From NCBI RefSeq assembly GCF_000472665.1, contig NZ_AXAC01000014.1:1-64000 (forward strand): a DNA stretch of 64,000 nt, given 5' to 3'. The notes beneath the pieces were generated by a model. The model was not told where the DNA came from. It ran no database searches and was given only the letters and a program-made list of their open reading frames with translations. This DNA is from Acetobacterium malicum subsp. dehalogenans DSM 11527. Lineage in GTDB: Bacteria > Bacillota > Clostridia > Eubacteriales > Eubacteriaceae. Numbering within the stretch: position 1 is the stretch's first letter; every line of letters begins with the position of its first letter. Positions 8,857 to 17,866 of the stretch are shown here, piece after piece. A program made the position numbers and the translations under genes.

Positions 8857-9501
8857 TTAAATCAACAGTCGGATTGCTGAGCCATCATGGTTCTCAAAAA
8901 AGGTCAGAGCTTCCTGGATATATTGCTGGGTTGTTTCTTCAGGAATTCGCATTAAACGGCCGGTCAAAGTCTGGATGGTGATGTACAGTTCGGTTACTGT
9001 TTTAGCTTGCGGGGCGTTGATATATTGCAGACCAAATTCCTTGCGTAGACAGGTATCCGCAAAAACAGCGGTATCAAAGTCCTCTTTTGTCATCCGGTTG
9101 GGTAGAGCGCGAAAATATGGGTTGTATAATTTCAGGATAATTTCCTGATAAACATATTCAGAGTGGAGCATTTCAGCATGAAAGGCTTGGGTTTGGGGAT
9201 CACTGTAAATAGCATGGTAATGGTAGATCTGTTTGTGAAAATTGATCTGGATACCATTCATATGATCATGATAGGTGTTGGTTCGGACAAAGGATAATAG
9301 TCTGACAATGAATTCTGAATAGATTCGTTCGGCAATATCCTTTTTTTTCTTAAAATAATAGGTCAGTGTCCCCAATTGAATACCGGTTTCGGCGCAGATA
9401 TCCCGCATCGAGGTTTTGGCATAGCCGTTTTTATAAAATAATAGTTTGGCGGTTTGAAGAATCATTTGTTCAGTCTGGAAGCCTTTTTTATATTTTTTCA
9501 T
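8857..9501 (-). CDS. TetR-family regulator, probable repressor of the 9.7 kb methyl-transfer operon
   Basis: 214 residues with an N-terminal TetR DNA-binding domain (about 10-57: MILQTAKLLFYKNGYAKTSM, then RDICAETGIQ and YYFKKKKDI). The C-terminal region is the presumed ligand pocket. A good ribosome site (AGAGGA) precedes the ATG. It is divergent from the methyltransferase operon that starts at 9706. Two copies of a palindrome, TCGTACA-N10-TGTACGA, lie in the 204-bp space between them, one over the operon promoter. That arrangement makes this the likely autoregulated repressor of the operon. The inducer would then be a substrate or product of the methyl-transfer system (inference). Confidence 0.87.
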   Translation of the reverse strand: MKKYKKGFQTEQMILQTAKLLFYKNGYAKTSMRDICAETGIQLGTLTYYFKKKKDIAERIYSEFIVRLLSFVRTNTYHDHMNGIQINFHKQIYHYHAIYSDPQTQAFHAEMLHSEYVYQEIILKLYNPYFRALPNRMTKEDFDTAVFADTCLRKEFGLQYINAPQAKTVTELYITIQTLTGRLMRIPEETTQQYIQEALTFFENHDGSAIRLLI

Positions 9502-9579
9502 GAGATCCTCTTTACGATATTCGCTATAAGTTTGAATTTATTATAGCACAGAAGGAAATAGATGGTTACTGAAAAATAA

Positions 9580-9603
9580 TCGTACAAAAAATAAAATGTA
9601 CGA
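9580..9603. promoter_or_regulatory. TetR operator copy 1
   Basis: Perfect palindrome TCGTACA-N10-TGTACGA. Its distal position, nearer the TetR gene at 8857, fits autoregulation. The identical spacing in copy 2 (9638-9661) supports a true operator pair. Confidence 0.72.
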
Positions 9604-9609
9604 AAAGGA

Positions 9610-9661
9610 TTGCGTTCGCATTTCAAATGTGCTAATATAGTACAAAATAAACAATGTACGA
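9610..9661 (+). promoter_or_regulatory. Operon promoter with TetR operator copy 2 over the start site
   Basis: TTGCGT (9610-9615) and TAATAT (9633-9638) are 17 bp apart. The second palindrome, TAGTACA-N10-TGTACGA (9638-9661), begins at the -10 element and covers the expected transcription start, so a bound repressor would block initiation. Confidence 0.68.
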
Positions 9662-9705
9662 AATCGGATCACACCGATTGAGAATTATGTTAAAAGGAGA
9701 ATGAA

Positions 9706-10686
9706 ATGCTAACAAAAAGACAAAACTTAATGGAAACGATTAAAGGTGGCCAGCCGGACCGGTTTGTCAATCAGTATGAATTTCTGGAACTGATCAGAGA
9801 ATCGCCCAAAGAAGCATTTATGACACCTATGGGGACTGAAGTCAAAAATGCCTGGGGGATTACCATCCGCTGGCCGGAAGGTCAAATCGGGTCCTTCCCA
9901 GTTCATGATCATGGCCATAAGGTCTTAAATGACATTACCGAGTGGCGTGAATACGTGAAGGCTCCGTCAGTGGATTATCCAGCCGAACGCTGGACCGAAG
10001 CTATTGCTCATGCGAAAGCAGTCGATCGCAATGAAAAATTTGTGACCGCTTTTGTAACGCCGGGGATCTTTGAACTGACCCATTATCTGATGGGCATGGA
10101 AGATGCTTTAATGAGTTATTATGAAGAACCGGAAGCCATGCATGAACTGATCGAGTACCTGACTGAATATGAATTGCAGTACGCCCAGCAGCTTATTGAC
10201 AACCTTCACCCGGATGCGCTGTTTCATCATGATGACTGGGGTAGCCAGATTTCGTCATTTATGTCGCCAGAAACATTTAAGGAATTTATTTTACCGGCTT
10301 ACAAAAAAATCTATGGCTTCTATAAGGATAACGGCGTGGAACTGATTGTCCATCACAGCGACAGCTACGGCGTGAACCTGGTGCCCTTCATGATTGAAAT
10401 GGGTATCGATATCTGGCAGGGCGTCATGAATACCAACAATATTCCCGAGCTGATCAAAGAATACGGCGGACAGATTTCATTTATGGGCGGCCTTCACAGC
10501 GGTGAAATTGATTTTCCTGACTGGACCCCTGAAATCGTCATGGAACATGTGGAGAGGGCTTGTAAAGAATGTGGCAAGCATTACTTTATTCCCAATCTCA
10601 GCCAGGGCGCACCAATCAGCTCATTCCCGGGTGTTTATGAGGCCACTTCGGAAGCCATCGACAAGATGAGTGCCGAACTGTTTTAA
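9706..10686 (+). CDS. Methyltransferase I (UROD fold), methyl donor:corrinoid protein
   Basis: 326 residues of the uroporphyrinogen-decarboxylase-like methyltransferase family, as found in vanillate/veratrol-type O-demethylases (MtvB-like). At the place where the 7030 paralogue has H-x-C, this protein has H-H-S-D-S (H216-S220). The metal site is therefore altered, a feature that may separate methyl-donor-specific enzymes from MtaA-type ones. It is the first gene of an operon, followed by a pterin methyltransferase and a corrinoid protein, which together form a complete methyl-transfer set. AAAAGGAG precedes the ATG. The substrate is unknown; a methoxylated compound is a reasonable guess for an acetogen. 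Control is probably by the divergent TetR at 8857. Confidence 0.82.
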   Translation: MLTKRQNLMETIKGGQPDRFVNQYEFLELIRESPKEAFMTPMGTEVKNAWGITIRWPEGQIGSFPVHDHGHKVLNDITEWREYVKAPSVDYPAERWTEAIAHAKAVDRNEKFVTAFVTPGIFELTHYLMGMEDALMSYYEEPEAMHELIEYLTEYELQYAQQLIDNLHPDALFHHDDWGSQISSFMSPETFKEFILPAYKKIYGFYKDNGVELIVHHSDSYGVNLVPFMIEMGIDIWQGVMNTNNIPELIKEYGGQISFMGGLHSGEIDFPDWTPEIVMEHVERACKECGKHYFIPNLSQGAPISSFPGVYEATSEAIDKMSAELF

Positions 10687-10727
10687 CAATAAACAATAAA
10701 TTAAATCACAGCTTTTGGAGGAAAAAA

Positions 10728-11525
10728 TTGATAATTATTGGCGAAAAAATTAATGGGGCCATTCCCTCAACCGGGAAGGCCATAGCGGCAAAGGATGCCG
10801 AATTTATCCGGAACCTGGCCATCAAGCAGGCCGAAGCCGGGGCGAATTTCATCGACGTCTGTGCCTCAGTCGACGATGACATCGAACTGGAAACGATGAA
10901 GTGGTTGATCGACATCGTTCAGGATGCCACCGATGTGCCGATTGCGGTGGACAGCCCCAATGTTTATACCTGCATTGAATCGATGAAATTCTGCAACAAA
11001 CCGGGACTATTTAACTCGGTGTCGCTGGAAGGCGGTAAGGTTGATGAGGCTTTCAAAGTACTGGCGGAGACCAAATGGGAATGTGTTGCCTTATTAAATA
11101 GTGACAAGGGCATCCCTAAAACAGCTAAAGACCGTCTGGACGTTTTCACTGATCTGATGGCAAAATGCAAAGAATATAAGATCGACCCCTCCCGCATGCA
11201 CATTGATCCCTTGATTGAAATGCTTTGTACCTCGGAAGATGGCATTGCCATGGTGACCGAAGTGATCCGGGAAATAAAAAAACAATATCCAACCATTCAT
11301 GTCACCGGCGCCGTCAGCAACATTTCCTTCAACCTGCCCGCCCGTCGGATTGCCAATCAGGCCTTTGCCGTTTTGGCCATGAGTGCCGGCATGGACAGCT
11401 TTATTCTCGATCCACTGAACAAGGATATGATGGGGATGTTGTTTGCCACTGAAGCGATGATGGGTGAAGATGAATACTGTATGGAATATATTGGCGCTTT
11501 CCGGGAAGGTATTTTCGTAAAATAA
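10728..11525 (+). CDS. Methyltransferase II: methyl-corrinoid protein:tetrahydrofolate methyltransferase
   Basis: 265 residues with the pterin-binding (DHPS-like) TIM-barrel fold shared with AcsE and MetH. It starts IIIGEKINGAIPSTGKAI and keeps the family's DVCASVDDD and IAVDSPN strands, which line the folate site. The start is TTG 10728, fixed by TTGGAGG seven bases upstream; no alternative start is as well placed. It sits 41 bases after methyltransferase I and 101 bases before the corrinoid protein, in one operon. Its inferred role is to take the methyl group from the methylated corrinoid protein and pass it to tetrahydrofolate, feeding the methyl branch of the Wood-Ljungdahl pathway. Confidence 0.87.
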   Translation: MIIIGEKINGAIPSTGKAIAAKDAEFIRNLAIKQAEAGANFIDVCASVDDDIELETMKWLIDIVQDATDVPIAVDSPNVYTCIESMKFCNKPGLFNSVSLEGGKVDEAFKVLAETKWECVALLNSDKGIPKTAKDRLDVFTDLMAKCKEYKIDPSRMHIDPLIEMLCTSEDGIAMVTEVIREIKKQYPTIHVTGAVSNISFNLPARRIANQAFAVLAMSAGMDSFILDPLNKDMMGMLFATEAMMGEDEYCMEYIGAFREGIFVK

Positions 11526-11626
11526 ACAAGAGCAAAAATGGTTATACTAAACCCGGCACTCACACAGGTTCCGGGTGGGAATAAATGAAATACATAAAAT
11601 TCGAATCAAAAATCAAGGAGAAAAAG

Positions 11627-12256
11627 ATGTCAAAAATTGAAGAAGTAAAAGTATTGGTCGAAACTGGTAAATCAAAGAAGGTTGCTGCCGCTGTTCAGGA
11701 AGCTCTGGATGCTGGCGATAAAGCCCAGGATATTCTGGATGCGATGATCGCTTCCATGGGTGTGGTGGGGGATAGATTTTCTTCCGGTGAAATCTTTGTG
11801 CCGGAAATGTTAATTGCTGCTAAAGCCATGTCTAAGGGTGTGGAAGTGCTAAAACCAGTCATGGCTGGCGATGGCTCCAGTTCACTGGGTACCTGTATTA
11901 TGGGAACCGTGGCCGGAGACCTTCACGATATCGGTAAAAACCTGGTCGTCATGATGCTTGAAAGCGCTGGATTTGATATGGTTGACCTGGGTGTTGACGT
12001 TCCAGCCGAGCGATTTGTGGAAGCTGTCAAAGAAAATAACAACGTGGTCCTGATTGCCTGTTCCGGACTATTGACAACGACGATGCCAGCTTTAAAAGAA
12101 GCGGTTCAAACCATTAAAGCAGCCTACCCAGATATGAAAGTCATTGTTGGTGGTGCGCCGGTTACTCAGGAATACGCCAATGAAATCGGCGCCGATGGTT
12201 ACGCTCCTGACGCCGGTAGCTCCGCGTCAAAAGCCAAAGAACTGATTGGCGCTTAA
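11627..12256 (+). CDS. Corrinoid protein (B12-binding methyl carrier)
   Basis: 209 residues, the usual length of MtaC/MtvC-type carriers. The N-terminal helical cap domain spans about 1-85, followed by a Rossmann-like cobalamin domain. The lower-ligand motif D-x-H-x-x-G is present as DLHDIG (98-103), with H100 the expected cobalt ligand. SGLLTTTM and GGAPV of the B12 fold follow. ATG 11627 has AAGGAG upstream; an earlier in-frame ATG at 11585 lacks one. It is closely similar along its whole length to the corrinoid protein at 30224. In the operon it would shuttle the methyl group between methyltransferases I and II. Confidence 0.93.
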   Translation: MSKIEEVKVLVETGKSKKVAAAVQEALDAGDKAQDILDAMIASMGVVGDRFSSGEIFVPEMLIAAKAMSKGVEVLKPVMAGDGSSSLGTCIMGTVAGDLHDIGKNLVVMMLESAGFDMVDLGVDVPAERFVEAVKENNNVVLIACSGLLTTTMPALKEAVQTIKAAYPDMKVIVGGAPVTQEYANEIGADGYAPDAGSSASKAKELIGA

Positions 12257-12326
12257 TTTAAATGAACCCCTATCTCTTTCGGGGATAAAGTGAGATTTGA
12301 TTTTTTCTGTTTTTATCTCAGAAAGC

Positions 12327-12369
12327 CCCCTGATTGGACTCGCAGATTTTCTGCGAGTCCAATCAGGGG
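12327..12369. repeat. Perfect 19-bp inverted repeat between corrinoid-protein and transporter genes
   Basis: The arms at 12327-12345 and 12351-12369 are exact reverse complements with a 5-base loop (ATTTT). There is no T-run after it on either strand, so it is not a classical terminator. It may be an mRNA-stabilising hairpin that sets different expression for upstream and downstream genes, or an operator. Confidence 0.75.
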
Positions 12370-12433
12370 ATCAAAAAACTGAAGTTTAGTAAGAAAACGT
12401 TTAAAATAAGAAAAAAGTAGGAGGATCATGACA

Positions 12434-13822
12434 ATGATCAGAATGAATAATAAAATTAAGAATTTTTATGGTATTGGTGATATGTTCTTCTCGTTTATGG
12501 TTTGTATTGAACTTTATTTCATGATGGTGTTTTTAACCGATGTTTTGAAACTCAATGTCGCCATGGCCGGAACCATCGTTTCTATTACTGCAATGGGGGA
12601 TTTAATTACTTCCTTTATTGCCGGTGGTATTGTCGATAAATCCAACTTGAAATGGGGGAAATACCGTTCCTGGTTACTGTTTGCCCCGGGGGTAGCATCA
12701 GTCTTCTTTGTGATGGAGTTCTCCGGTGTTGGTTCAGCCACAACAGCGGGCATCGTCTTTACAATCTGTTATCTTATCTCTCATACCTTATGGAATATTT
12801 TTTATACCGCCAGTCGGGCCCTTGCCGGTGCCGTTACCGATGATCCGACCGAACGGGCGCATATTTCGGGCCGAATTTCAGCCTGGATGAATGCTGGACG
12901 AATCGCCGGATCTAAAATAGTCATTCTGATGATCGGATTCTTTGCTGCCAGTTTTGGCAGCGGCGAAAGTCAGCTAATTGGTTATACGATAACTGCGCTG
13001 ATTACCAGTGTCTTAATGTGTATTGGTTATCTGATTCACTTTAAAATAACTGATGGTTATGATAAGCCTCAGGAAGTATCTAAAGAAGACGCTGCTAAGC
13101 AGAAGGTGACGATTGCAGATATGTTCAAGGGTGTTGGGAAGAACCCACCGCTGATTTCGGTTCTGGTTTGTGAGTTTCTGCGACTCAGTGGTTATTATAT
13201 GATGATGGCCTTAGCCGCTTACTACTGTAAACTGGTGCTTGGCAATCCCGCTGCAATTGGTAATCTTCTGATGGCGATGAACATCTGCTGTCTAATCGGT
13301 GCTCTTTGCTCAAAAACCTTTGTTACAAAGTTGGGAACAAAAATGACAACTGTATTAGGAATGGGTGGCGCAGCCATGATGATGGTGGTAGCTATGATGG
13401 TTTCCCCTAATCTTACTGGTGTCACGGTTTGTCTGGCAATCAGCCAATTGTTCTACGGAATTTCTTTTGGTCTGACAACCAGTCTTTATGCAAATGCAGC
13501 CACCTATGCAGAATTCTCCACCGGAAAAAACACGGCCGGCTTTATCATGGGTTTATTATCCTTCTCAATTAAGGGTGCGATCTTTATTCGTGGTCTGATT
13601 ATCACCTTTGTGCTTGGTTTTATCGGTTACAGTGCTGATATGACCGTCAATCAGCAAGTAATTGGAAATACGACAATTGCTTTCTTCATTATCCCAGCGG
13701 TTCTGATTGCTATTGGTATTTTACCACTGTTCATGATGAAAATGAAAGACAGTGATGTCATCGATATGCGGAAAGAAATTGAAGCACGCAAAAATGTTCA
13801 AGTAAGTGTCGAAGCACAATAA
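12434..13822 (+). CDS. GPH/MFS-type cation symporter
   Basis: About 462 residues with roughly 12 hydrophobic segments. The beginning (NNKIKNFYGIGDMFFSFMV) and the loop VDKSNLKWGKYRSWLLFAP match the glycoside-pentoside-hexuronide symporter family (MFS_2), which imports organic solutes with H+ or Na+. The AGGAGG at 12419-12424 is only 3 bases from ATG 12428 but 9 from ATG 12434, so I prefer the latter. It follows the corrinoid-protein gene after the perfect hairpin at 12327-12369. It may belong to the same operon and import the methyl donor or export its demethylated product; this is inference from position. The substrate is unknown. Confidence 0.8.
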   Translation: MIRMNNKIKNFYGIGDMFFSFMVCIELYFMMVFLTDVLKLNVAMAGTIVSITAMGDLITSFIAGGIVDKSNLKWGKYRSWLLFAPGVASVFFVMEFSGVGSATTAGIVFTICYLISHTLWNIFYTASRALAGAVTDDPTERAHISGRISAWMNAGRIAGSKIVILMIGFFAASFGSGESQLIGYTITALITSVLMCIGYLIHFKITDGYDKPQEVSKEDAAKQKVTIADMFKGVGKNPPLISVLVCEFLRLSGYYMMMALAAYYCKLVLGNPAAIGNLLMAMNICCLIGALCSKTFVTKLGTKMTTVLGMGGAAMMMVVAMMVSPNLTGVTVCLAISQLFYGISFGLTTSLYANAATYAEFSTGKNTAGFIMGLLSFSIKGAIFIRGLIITFVLGFIGYSADMTVNQQVIGNTTIAFFIIPAVLIAIGILPLFMMKMKDSDVIDMRKEIEARKNVQVSVEAQ

Positions 13823-13833
13823 ACAACTTTTTA

Positions 13834-13874
13834 AAAGGTGCTGTTTAGTCTTACAAAGATTGAACAGCACCTTT
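13834..13874 (+). terminator. Hairpin terminator after the transporter
   Basis: AAAGGTGCTGTT (13834-13845) pairs perfectly with AACAGCACCTTT (13863-13874). The following bases are T/A-rich but the T-run is short, so termination may be partial. Confidence 0.6.
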
Positions 13875-13905
13875 AATTCAGTATCAGAATAAATGAGGTG
13901 ATTGA

Positions 13906-16236
13906 GTGAGGACGGATAAAAGCTTACTATCAAAGATGATTTTAAAGCTGGGAATTCCTTCAGGGATATTGTTTGTAGTGATGTTTGGTGCGGTATTGTA
14001 TTGTGTTAAGCAGAGTGTTATCGATGCAACACAACTGATCTTTGTGCAGAGGAGTATCATAATCATTTTCAGTACAGGTTTGATTTTTACTGTGTTATTG
14101 TTTCTTTTAACGATGAGTAATTTATCAAAAAAAGTCGAACGTATGGTAAAGATTGTGCAATTGATTGATAACGATGAGATTAATTTTGCAGCCATGAAAA
14201 AAACGGGCCGTTCAAAGGATTCATTAGATGAGATGATGTGTCATATCTATTCAATTGCGGCAAAACATAAAAATAATATTCTACTTGCTGAAGGCATAGT
14301 CGAAGGTAATTTTTCGCGAGACGATTCAGATTCAACTGTATCGAATCGACTCGGCCATAGTTTAAACAAGATCGGTAGTTCGATCAAAGATATGGAAATC
14401 GCAACCAAAAATTATTTGGAATTAACACAACAGGGAATATTTGAAAAAAGATCCCAGTCAGAGGCGCTGACAGGTGGTTTTACCAAGGTCAATCATAATG
14501 TTGATGAAATCATTAATACAATTATCGATAAAATGGATTTTTACTATTCCATTCTTGATGCAATTCCACACTCCTTTTTAGTAACCGATGCCGACATGAG
14601 ATTCAAATATTTTAATAAACGTTATTCCGACTATTTAGTTTCATTTGGTATTATTGAAAATCGTCAATCAGCCATGGGGCTTGATTGTTGTATTTCGGCT
14701 GCAGATATGTGCGGAACTGAACGATGTGCCAGAAGATTATTGGTAGAAAAAGGCCTGTCAACAACCAATTTTGAAGCACGAGGCAAGTATTATAAAATGG
14801 ACATGGTCTATCTTAAAAATAAAAATGGGGAATTGACATCTGACTTATTGGAAATGACCCTGGACCAGACTTCAATAATGAGCATTAATGAATTCACAAA
14901 AACAGAAGTAGCCCGATTTGAAAAAAACCTCATATGTCTGGCTGAAGGAGATCTGAATTTTGATTTAGCAATTGCTGATGTCAATGACTATACTGAAGAA
15001 GTCTACGGGCAATTCAATTCAATTGCTCAGAGCATGGATCGTGTCAAAGATTCGATTAGTGCCCTCACAAACAATGCGTCAATATTGATCAATGCCACGG
15101 TGAAAGGAGAATTAGATACCCGGGCCGATGTATTGCAGTTCAACGGTAACTGGAGAACACTGATCGACGGAATGAATAGAATTCTAGAGGAAACTTCCAA
15201 ACCGCTAAATGAGGTTGTTCAAGTGATGGATTCAATTTCAAAAGGCCACTTGGATATCAGGATCAAGGGCAATTATCAAGGAGACTTTGAGAAATTGAAG
15301 CAATCGGTTAATCAAACAACAGAAAATCTAAATTTGGTGATTGGCGAAATAGCAGCCCTAACTGGAGAAATCAGCAGTGGAAATCTCAATATCAATCGTA
15401 TCGAAAATTTTGGAGGTGATTACAACAGCATCTCAGATGCATTAAATACGATTGTTAAAACCCTCAACGGGTTATTACTTGAAATTAACGATTCTGCTCA
15501 ACAAGTTAGTGCTGGGGCCAATCAGGTGGCGATGGGTAGTCAGTCTTTGGCTCAGGGCTCCACTGAACAGGCAAGTTCAATTGAGGAGTTGACAGCATCA
15601 ATTACTGAAATAGCTAATCAAACAAAGAAAAGCGCTGAAGATGCCGGCAGTGCTCAGGGTTTGGCGACACGAGTGAAAGAAAATGCACTGAATGGAAACA
15701 TCCGAATGATTGAGATGCAAAACTCAATGCTTGAGATAAATCGGTCTTCAATAGATATCTCGAAAATAATTAAAGTGATCGATGATATTGCTTTTCAGAC
15801 AAATATTCTAGCCCTCAATGCCGCAGTAGAAGCAGCCAGAGCCGGCCAGCATGGAAGAGGCTTTGCAGTGGTTGCTGAAGAGGTAAGAACTCTCGCGGCA
15901 CGAAGTGCAGAAGCCGCCAAAGAGACAACGATATTAATAGAAGGGTCCATTGGAAAAGTACAAATTGGAACGAAAATTGCTGACGAAACAGCAACTGCAC
16001 TTTCTGAAATCGTGGATGGTATTGGCCAAGTAACCGATTTGATTGGTCGCATTGCCAGAGCTTCAAATGAGCAGGCTACTGGGATTGCTCAGATAAATAT
16101 CGGCATTGAACAGGTTACCACGGTTGTTCACCAGAATTCTGCGACAGCAGAAGAAAGTGCTGCCGCCAGTGAAGAGCTGTCGGGACAGGCAGAATTACTT
16201 AAGAATAAATTGAGATATTTTACGTTGAGATCATAG
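13906..16236 (+). CDS. Methyl-accepting chemotaxis protein with cysteine-bearing PAS domain
   Basis: 776 residues, GTG start fixed by GAGGTG five bases upstream. Two membrane helices (about 15-35 and 46-66) are separated by only some ten residues, so there is almost no extracellular sensor domain. The cytoplasm holds a PAS-like domain (about 208-330), which contains C261, C262, C269 and C274. HAMP-like repeats and a C-terminal MCP signalling domain follow, with the hallmark sequence [20 protein letters not shown]. Sensing is therefore probably intracellular, possibly through a metal or redox cofactor held by the cysteines (inference). The C-x7-C-x4-C spacing recurs in the receptor at 38923. 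It lies between two transporter genes. Confidence 0.9.
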   Translation: MRTDKSLLSKMILKLGIPSGILFVVMFGAVLYCVKQSVIDATQLIFVQRSIIIIFSTGLIFTVLLFLLTMSNLSKKVERMVKIVQLIDNDEINFAAMKKTGRSKDSLDEMMCHIYSIAAKHKNNILLAEGIVEGNFSRDDSDSTVSNRLGHSLNKIGSSIKDMEIATKNYLELTQQGIFEKRSQSEALTGGFTKVNHNVDEIINTIIDKMDFYYSILDAIPHSFLVTDADMRFKYFNKRYSDYLVSFGIIENRQSAMGLDCCISAADMCGTERCARRLLVEKGLSTTNFEARGKYYKMDMVYLKNKNGELTSDLLEMTLDQTSIMSINEFTKTEVARFEKNLICLAEGDLNFDLAIADVNDYTEEVYGQFNSIAQSMDRVKDSISALTNNASILINATVKGELDTRADVLQFNGNWRTLIDGMNRILEETSKPLNEVVQVMDSISKGHLDIRIKGNYQGDFEKLKQSVNQTTENLNLVIGEIAALTGEISSGNLNINRIENFGGDYNSISDALNTIVKTLNGLLLEINDSAQQVSAGANQVAMGSQSLAQGSTEQASSIEELTASITEIANQTKKSAEDAGSAQGLATRVKENALNGNIRMIEMQNSMLEINRSSIDISKIIKVIDDIAFQTNILALNAAVEAARAGQHGRGFAVVAEEVRTLAARSAEAAKETTILIEGSIGKVQIGTKIADETATALSEIVDGIGQVTDLIGRIARASNEQATGIAQINIGIEQVTTVVHQNSATAEESAAASEELSGQAELLKNKLRYFTLRS

Positions 16237-16300
16237 TTTGAAGCGTAAACTATCGGAAAACATGCAGGTGAAAGATCCTGACACTATTTTGAGGTGATGT

Positions 16301-17695
16301 ATGAATAAAAAACAGATTATCGGGTTGGTTTTCAGTATTGCGGTGTTGATTACTTTTTATTTGCTACCGATCCCGGAAGGTCTTAGCAACAATGGGATGA
16401 TCACGATTGGCCTACTGTTCTTCTTTTTGATCATGTTGATCACAGAAGCCTTGCCAGTTGGGGTCATTTGTTTTTTGTGTTTAGCGTTGCTGCCGACCCT
16501 GGGGGTTACCAAAAACCTGGGCACAGCCTTAGGCGGTTTTACCAATACGATTTTATTTTTTGTGTTGGCATCGTTTGGTCTGGCCGAAGCGGTATCATCG
16601 ACCCCGATTATCCAACGGGTTCTGCATCGGCTATTAAAAACTTTCGGACGCAATGTTAAAACCTGCGTGTTGGCAATCATGATTGCGGCCGCGGCCGTCT
16701 CGTCGATTGTAACCGATGTACCAACGGTGGTGGTTTTCATGGGGGTCGGAGCCAGCTTTCTGAAGTTGTTTAAAAATGAAACAGACCGCCATCAAACTGC
16801 TAAATCCCTGATGATGGGGATTCCGGTTGCCGTTATGCTGGGCGGGCTGATGACACCGGCCGGCAGTGGCATCAATATTTTGACAATTGGTTTGCTGCAA
16901 AGTATCGCCGGAATTCAGATTACCTTTATTCAATGGATGGTCTGTGCGATTCCGGTCGTTTTGGTGATGGTCCCATTGGCATGGTTTATCCTGACCAAAA
17001 TCTATCCACCGGCAGAAATTGATGCCAGTGAAATCAAAGCCTATCTCAATCAGATTGCGGTTCACGAAAAGGTGAGTCAGCGGGAAGGGAAGGTGATCAT
17101 CATCGCCGCGGCGATGATGCTATTCTGGATGATGAGCTCCTTTTTTCCCGTTATCGAGGTGGCCGTGGTATCGCTTTTTGGTTGTGCCTTGTTCTTTCTG
17201 CCCGGGATCAAAATTCTCACCTGGGAACAGTACATGAAAGCCGTCAGTTGGACTTCCTATCTCCTGATCGGGACGGTCTTATGTATTGCCAATACCATCG
17301 TCGCTAACGGAGTCAGTGAGTGGTTTGTTACTTATGTTTTACCCTCATCGCTGTCGCTTTCGACCATGGGTGGGGTCTTTTTTGTGGCGGTGATGATTTT
17401 TGTGATCATGTTGATTGTCCCGGTCGCACCGGCCTTGATTGGGGTGCTGACCCCAGTGATTGTCAGTCTAGCCGCAACGATGGGGATCAACCCGGCCCTA
17501 TTGATCATTACCCTGGGCCTATGCGCCGGCAACTGCTATCTGTTTCCCATTGATACAATTCCGCTAATCACCTACACCGCCGGCTATTATAAAATGACCG
17601 ATATGCCCAAGGCGACCATCTGGATGCAACTGGCCTTTATTTTATTGGCGACCTTGTGGCTGCCGCTGGCCGGTTTGATTACCAAAATTGTTTGA
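16301..17695 (+). CDS. SLC13/DASS-family anion (dicarboxylate) transporter
   Basis: 464 residues with about 11-12 hydrophobic segments. The loop after the first third (SSIVTDVPTVVVF, then GGLMTPAGSGIN) corresponds to the substrate/sodium-binding region of divalent-anion:Na+ symporters. Other typical stretches are ITEALPVGVICF and APALIGVLTPV. A GAGGTGAT ribosome site lies before ATG 16301. The gene is placed between two chemoreceptor genes, suggesting that the cell swims toward and imports the same organic acid (inference). Substrates of the family are C4 dicarboxylates, citrate or sulfate; sequence alone does not decide. Confidence 0.83.
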   Translation: MNKKQIIGLVFSIAVLITFYLLPIPEGLSNNGMITIGLLFFFLIMLITEALPVGVICFLCLALLPTLGVTKNLGTALGGFTNTILFFVLASFGLAEAVSSTPIIQRVLHRLLKTFGRNVKTCVLAIMIAAAAVSSIVTDVPTVVVFMGVGASFLKLFKNETDRHQTAKSLMMGIPVAVMLGGLMTPAGSGINILTIGLLQSIAGIQITFIQWMVCAIPVVLVMVPLAWFILTKIYPPAEIDASEIKAYLNQIAVHEKVSQREGKVIIIAAAMMLFWMMSSFFPVIEVAVVSLFGCALFFLPGIKILTWEQYMKAVSWTSYLLIGTVLCIANTIVANGVSEWFVTYVLPSSLSLSTMGGVFFVAVMIFVIMLIVPVAPALIGVLTPVIVSLAATMGINPALLIITLGLCAGNCYLFPIDTIPLITYTAGYYKMTDMPKATIWMQLAFILLATLWLPLAGLITKIV

Positions 17696-17802
17696 GGGGA
17701 TTTTGGCGTAAGATGATTGTTAACAGATAATCTGATGTAAATAAGCGGGCCACACCATTTTTCCTGTTCACATTTCCATAAATTAAGAAAAACCCGAATT
17801 AC

Positions 17803-17818
17803 TGGCACAATAATTGCT
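17803..17818 (+). promoter_or_regulatory. Sigma-54 promoter of the chemoreceptor gene
   Basis: CTGGCAC-N5-TTGCT: TGGCAC at 17803-17808 and TTGC at 17814-17817 give the exact -24/-12 spacing. It lies about 50 bases before ATG 17867. Only two such sites were recognised in the window; the other drives acsB. Confidence 0.8.
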
Positions 17819-17866
17819 TAAATTAACGGTTAAACTTAAAAATTGGAAGCAGAGGAAAGGTTAACG

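Noticed and set aside
9502-9705. Cobalamin riboswitch upstream of the methyl-transfer operon
   Set aside because: The leader is too short and holds only the TetR operators; no B12-box-like sequence was seen. The longer leader before 30224 also lacks one.
12327-12369. Perfect 19-bp hairpin as a rho-independent terminator
   Set aside because: No T-run follows on either strand; recorded as a repeat instead.
15795-16066. Open frames antisense to the chemoreceptor signalling domains (also about 20260-20674 and 41472-41777)
   Set aside because: They mirror the highly conserved sense sequence in all three receptors and have no ribosome sites, so they are shadows.
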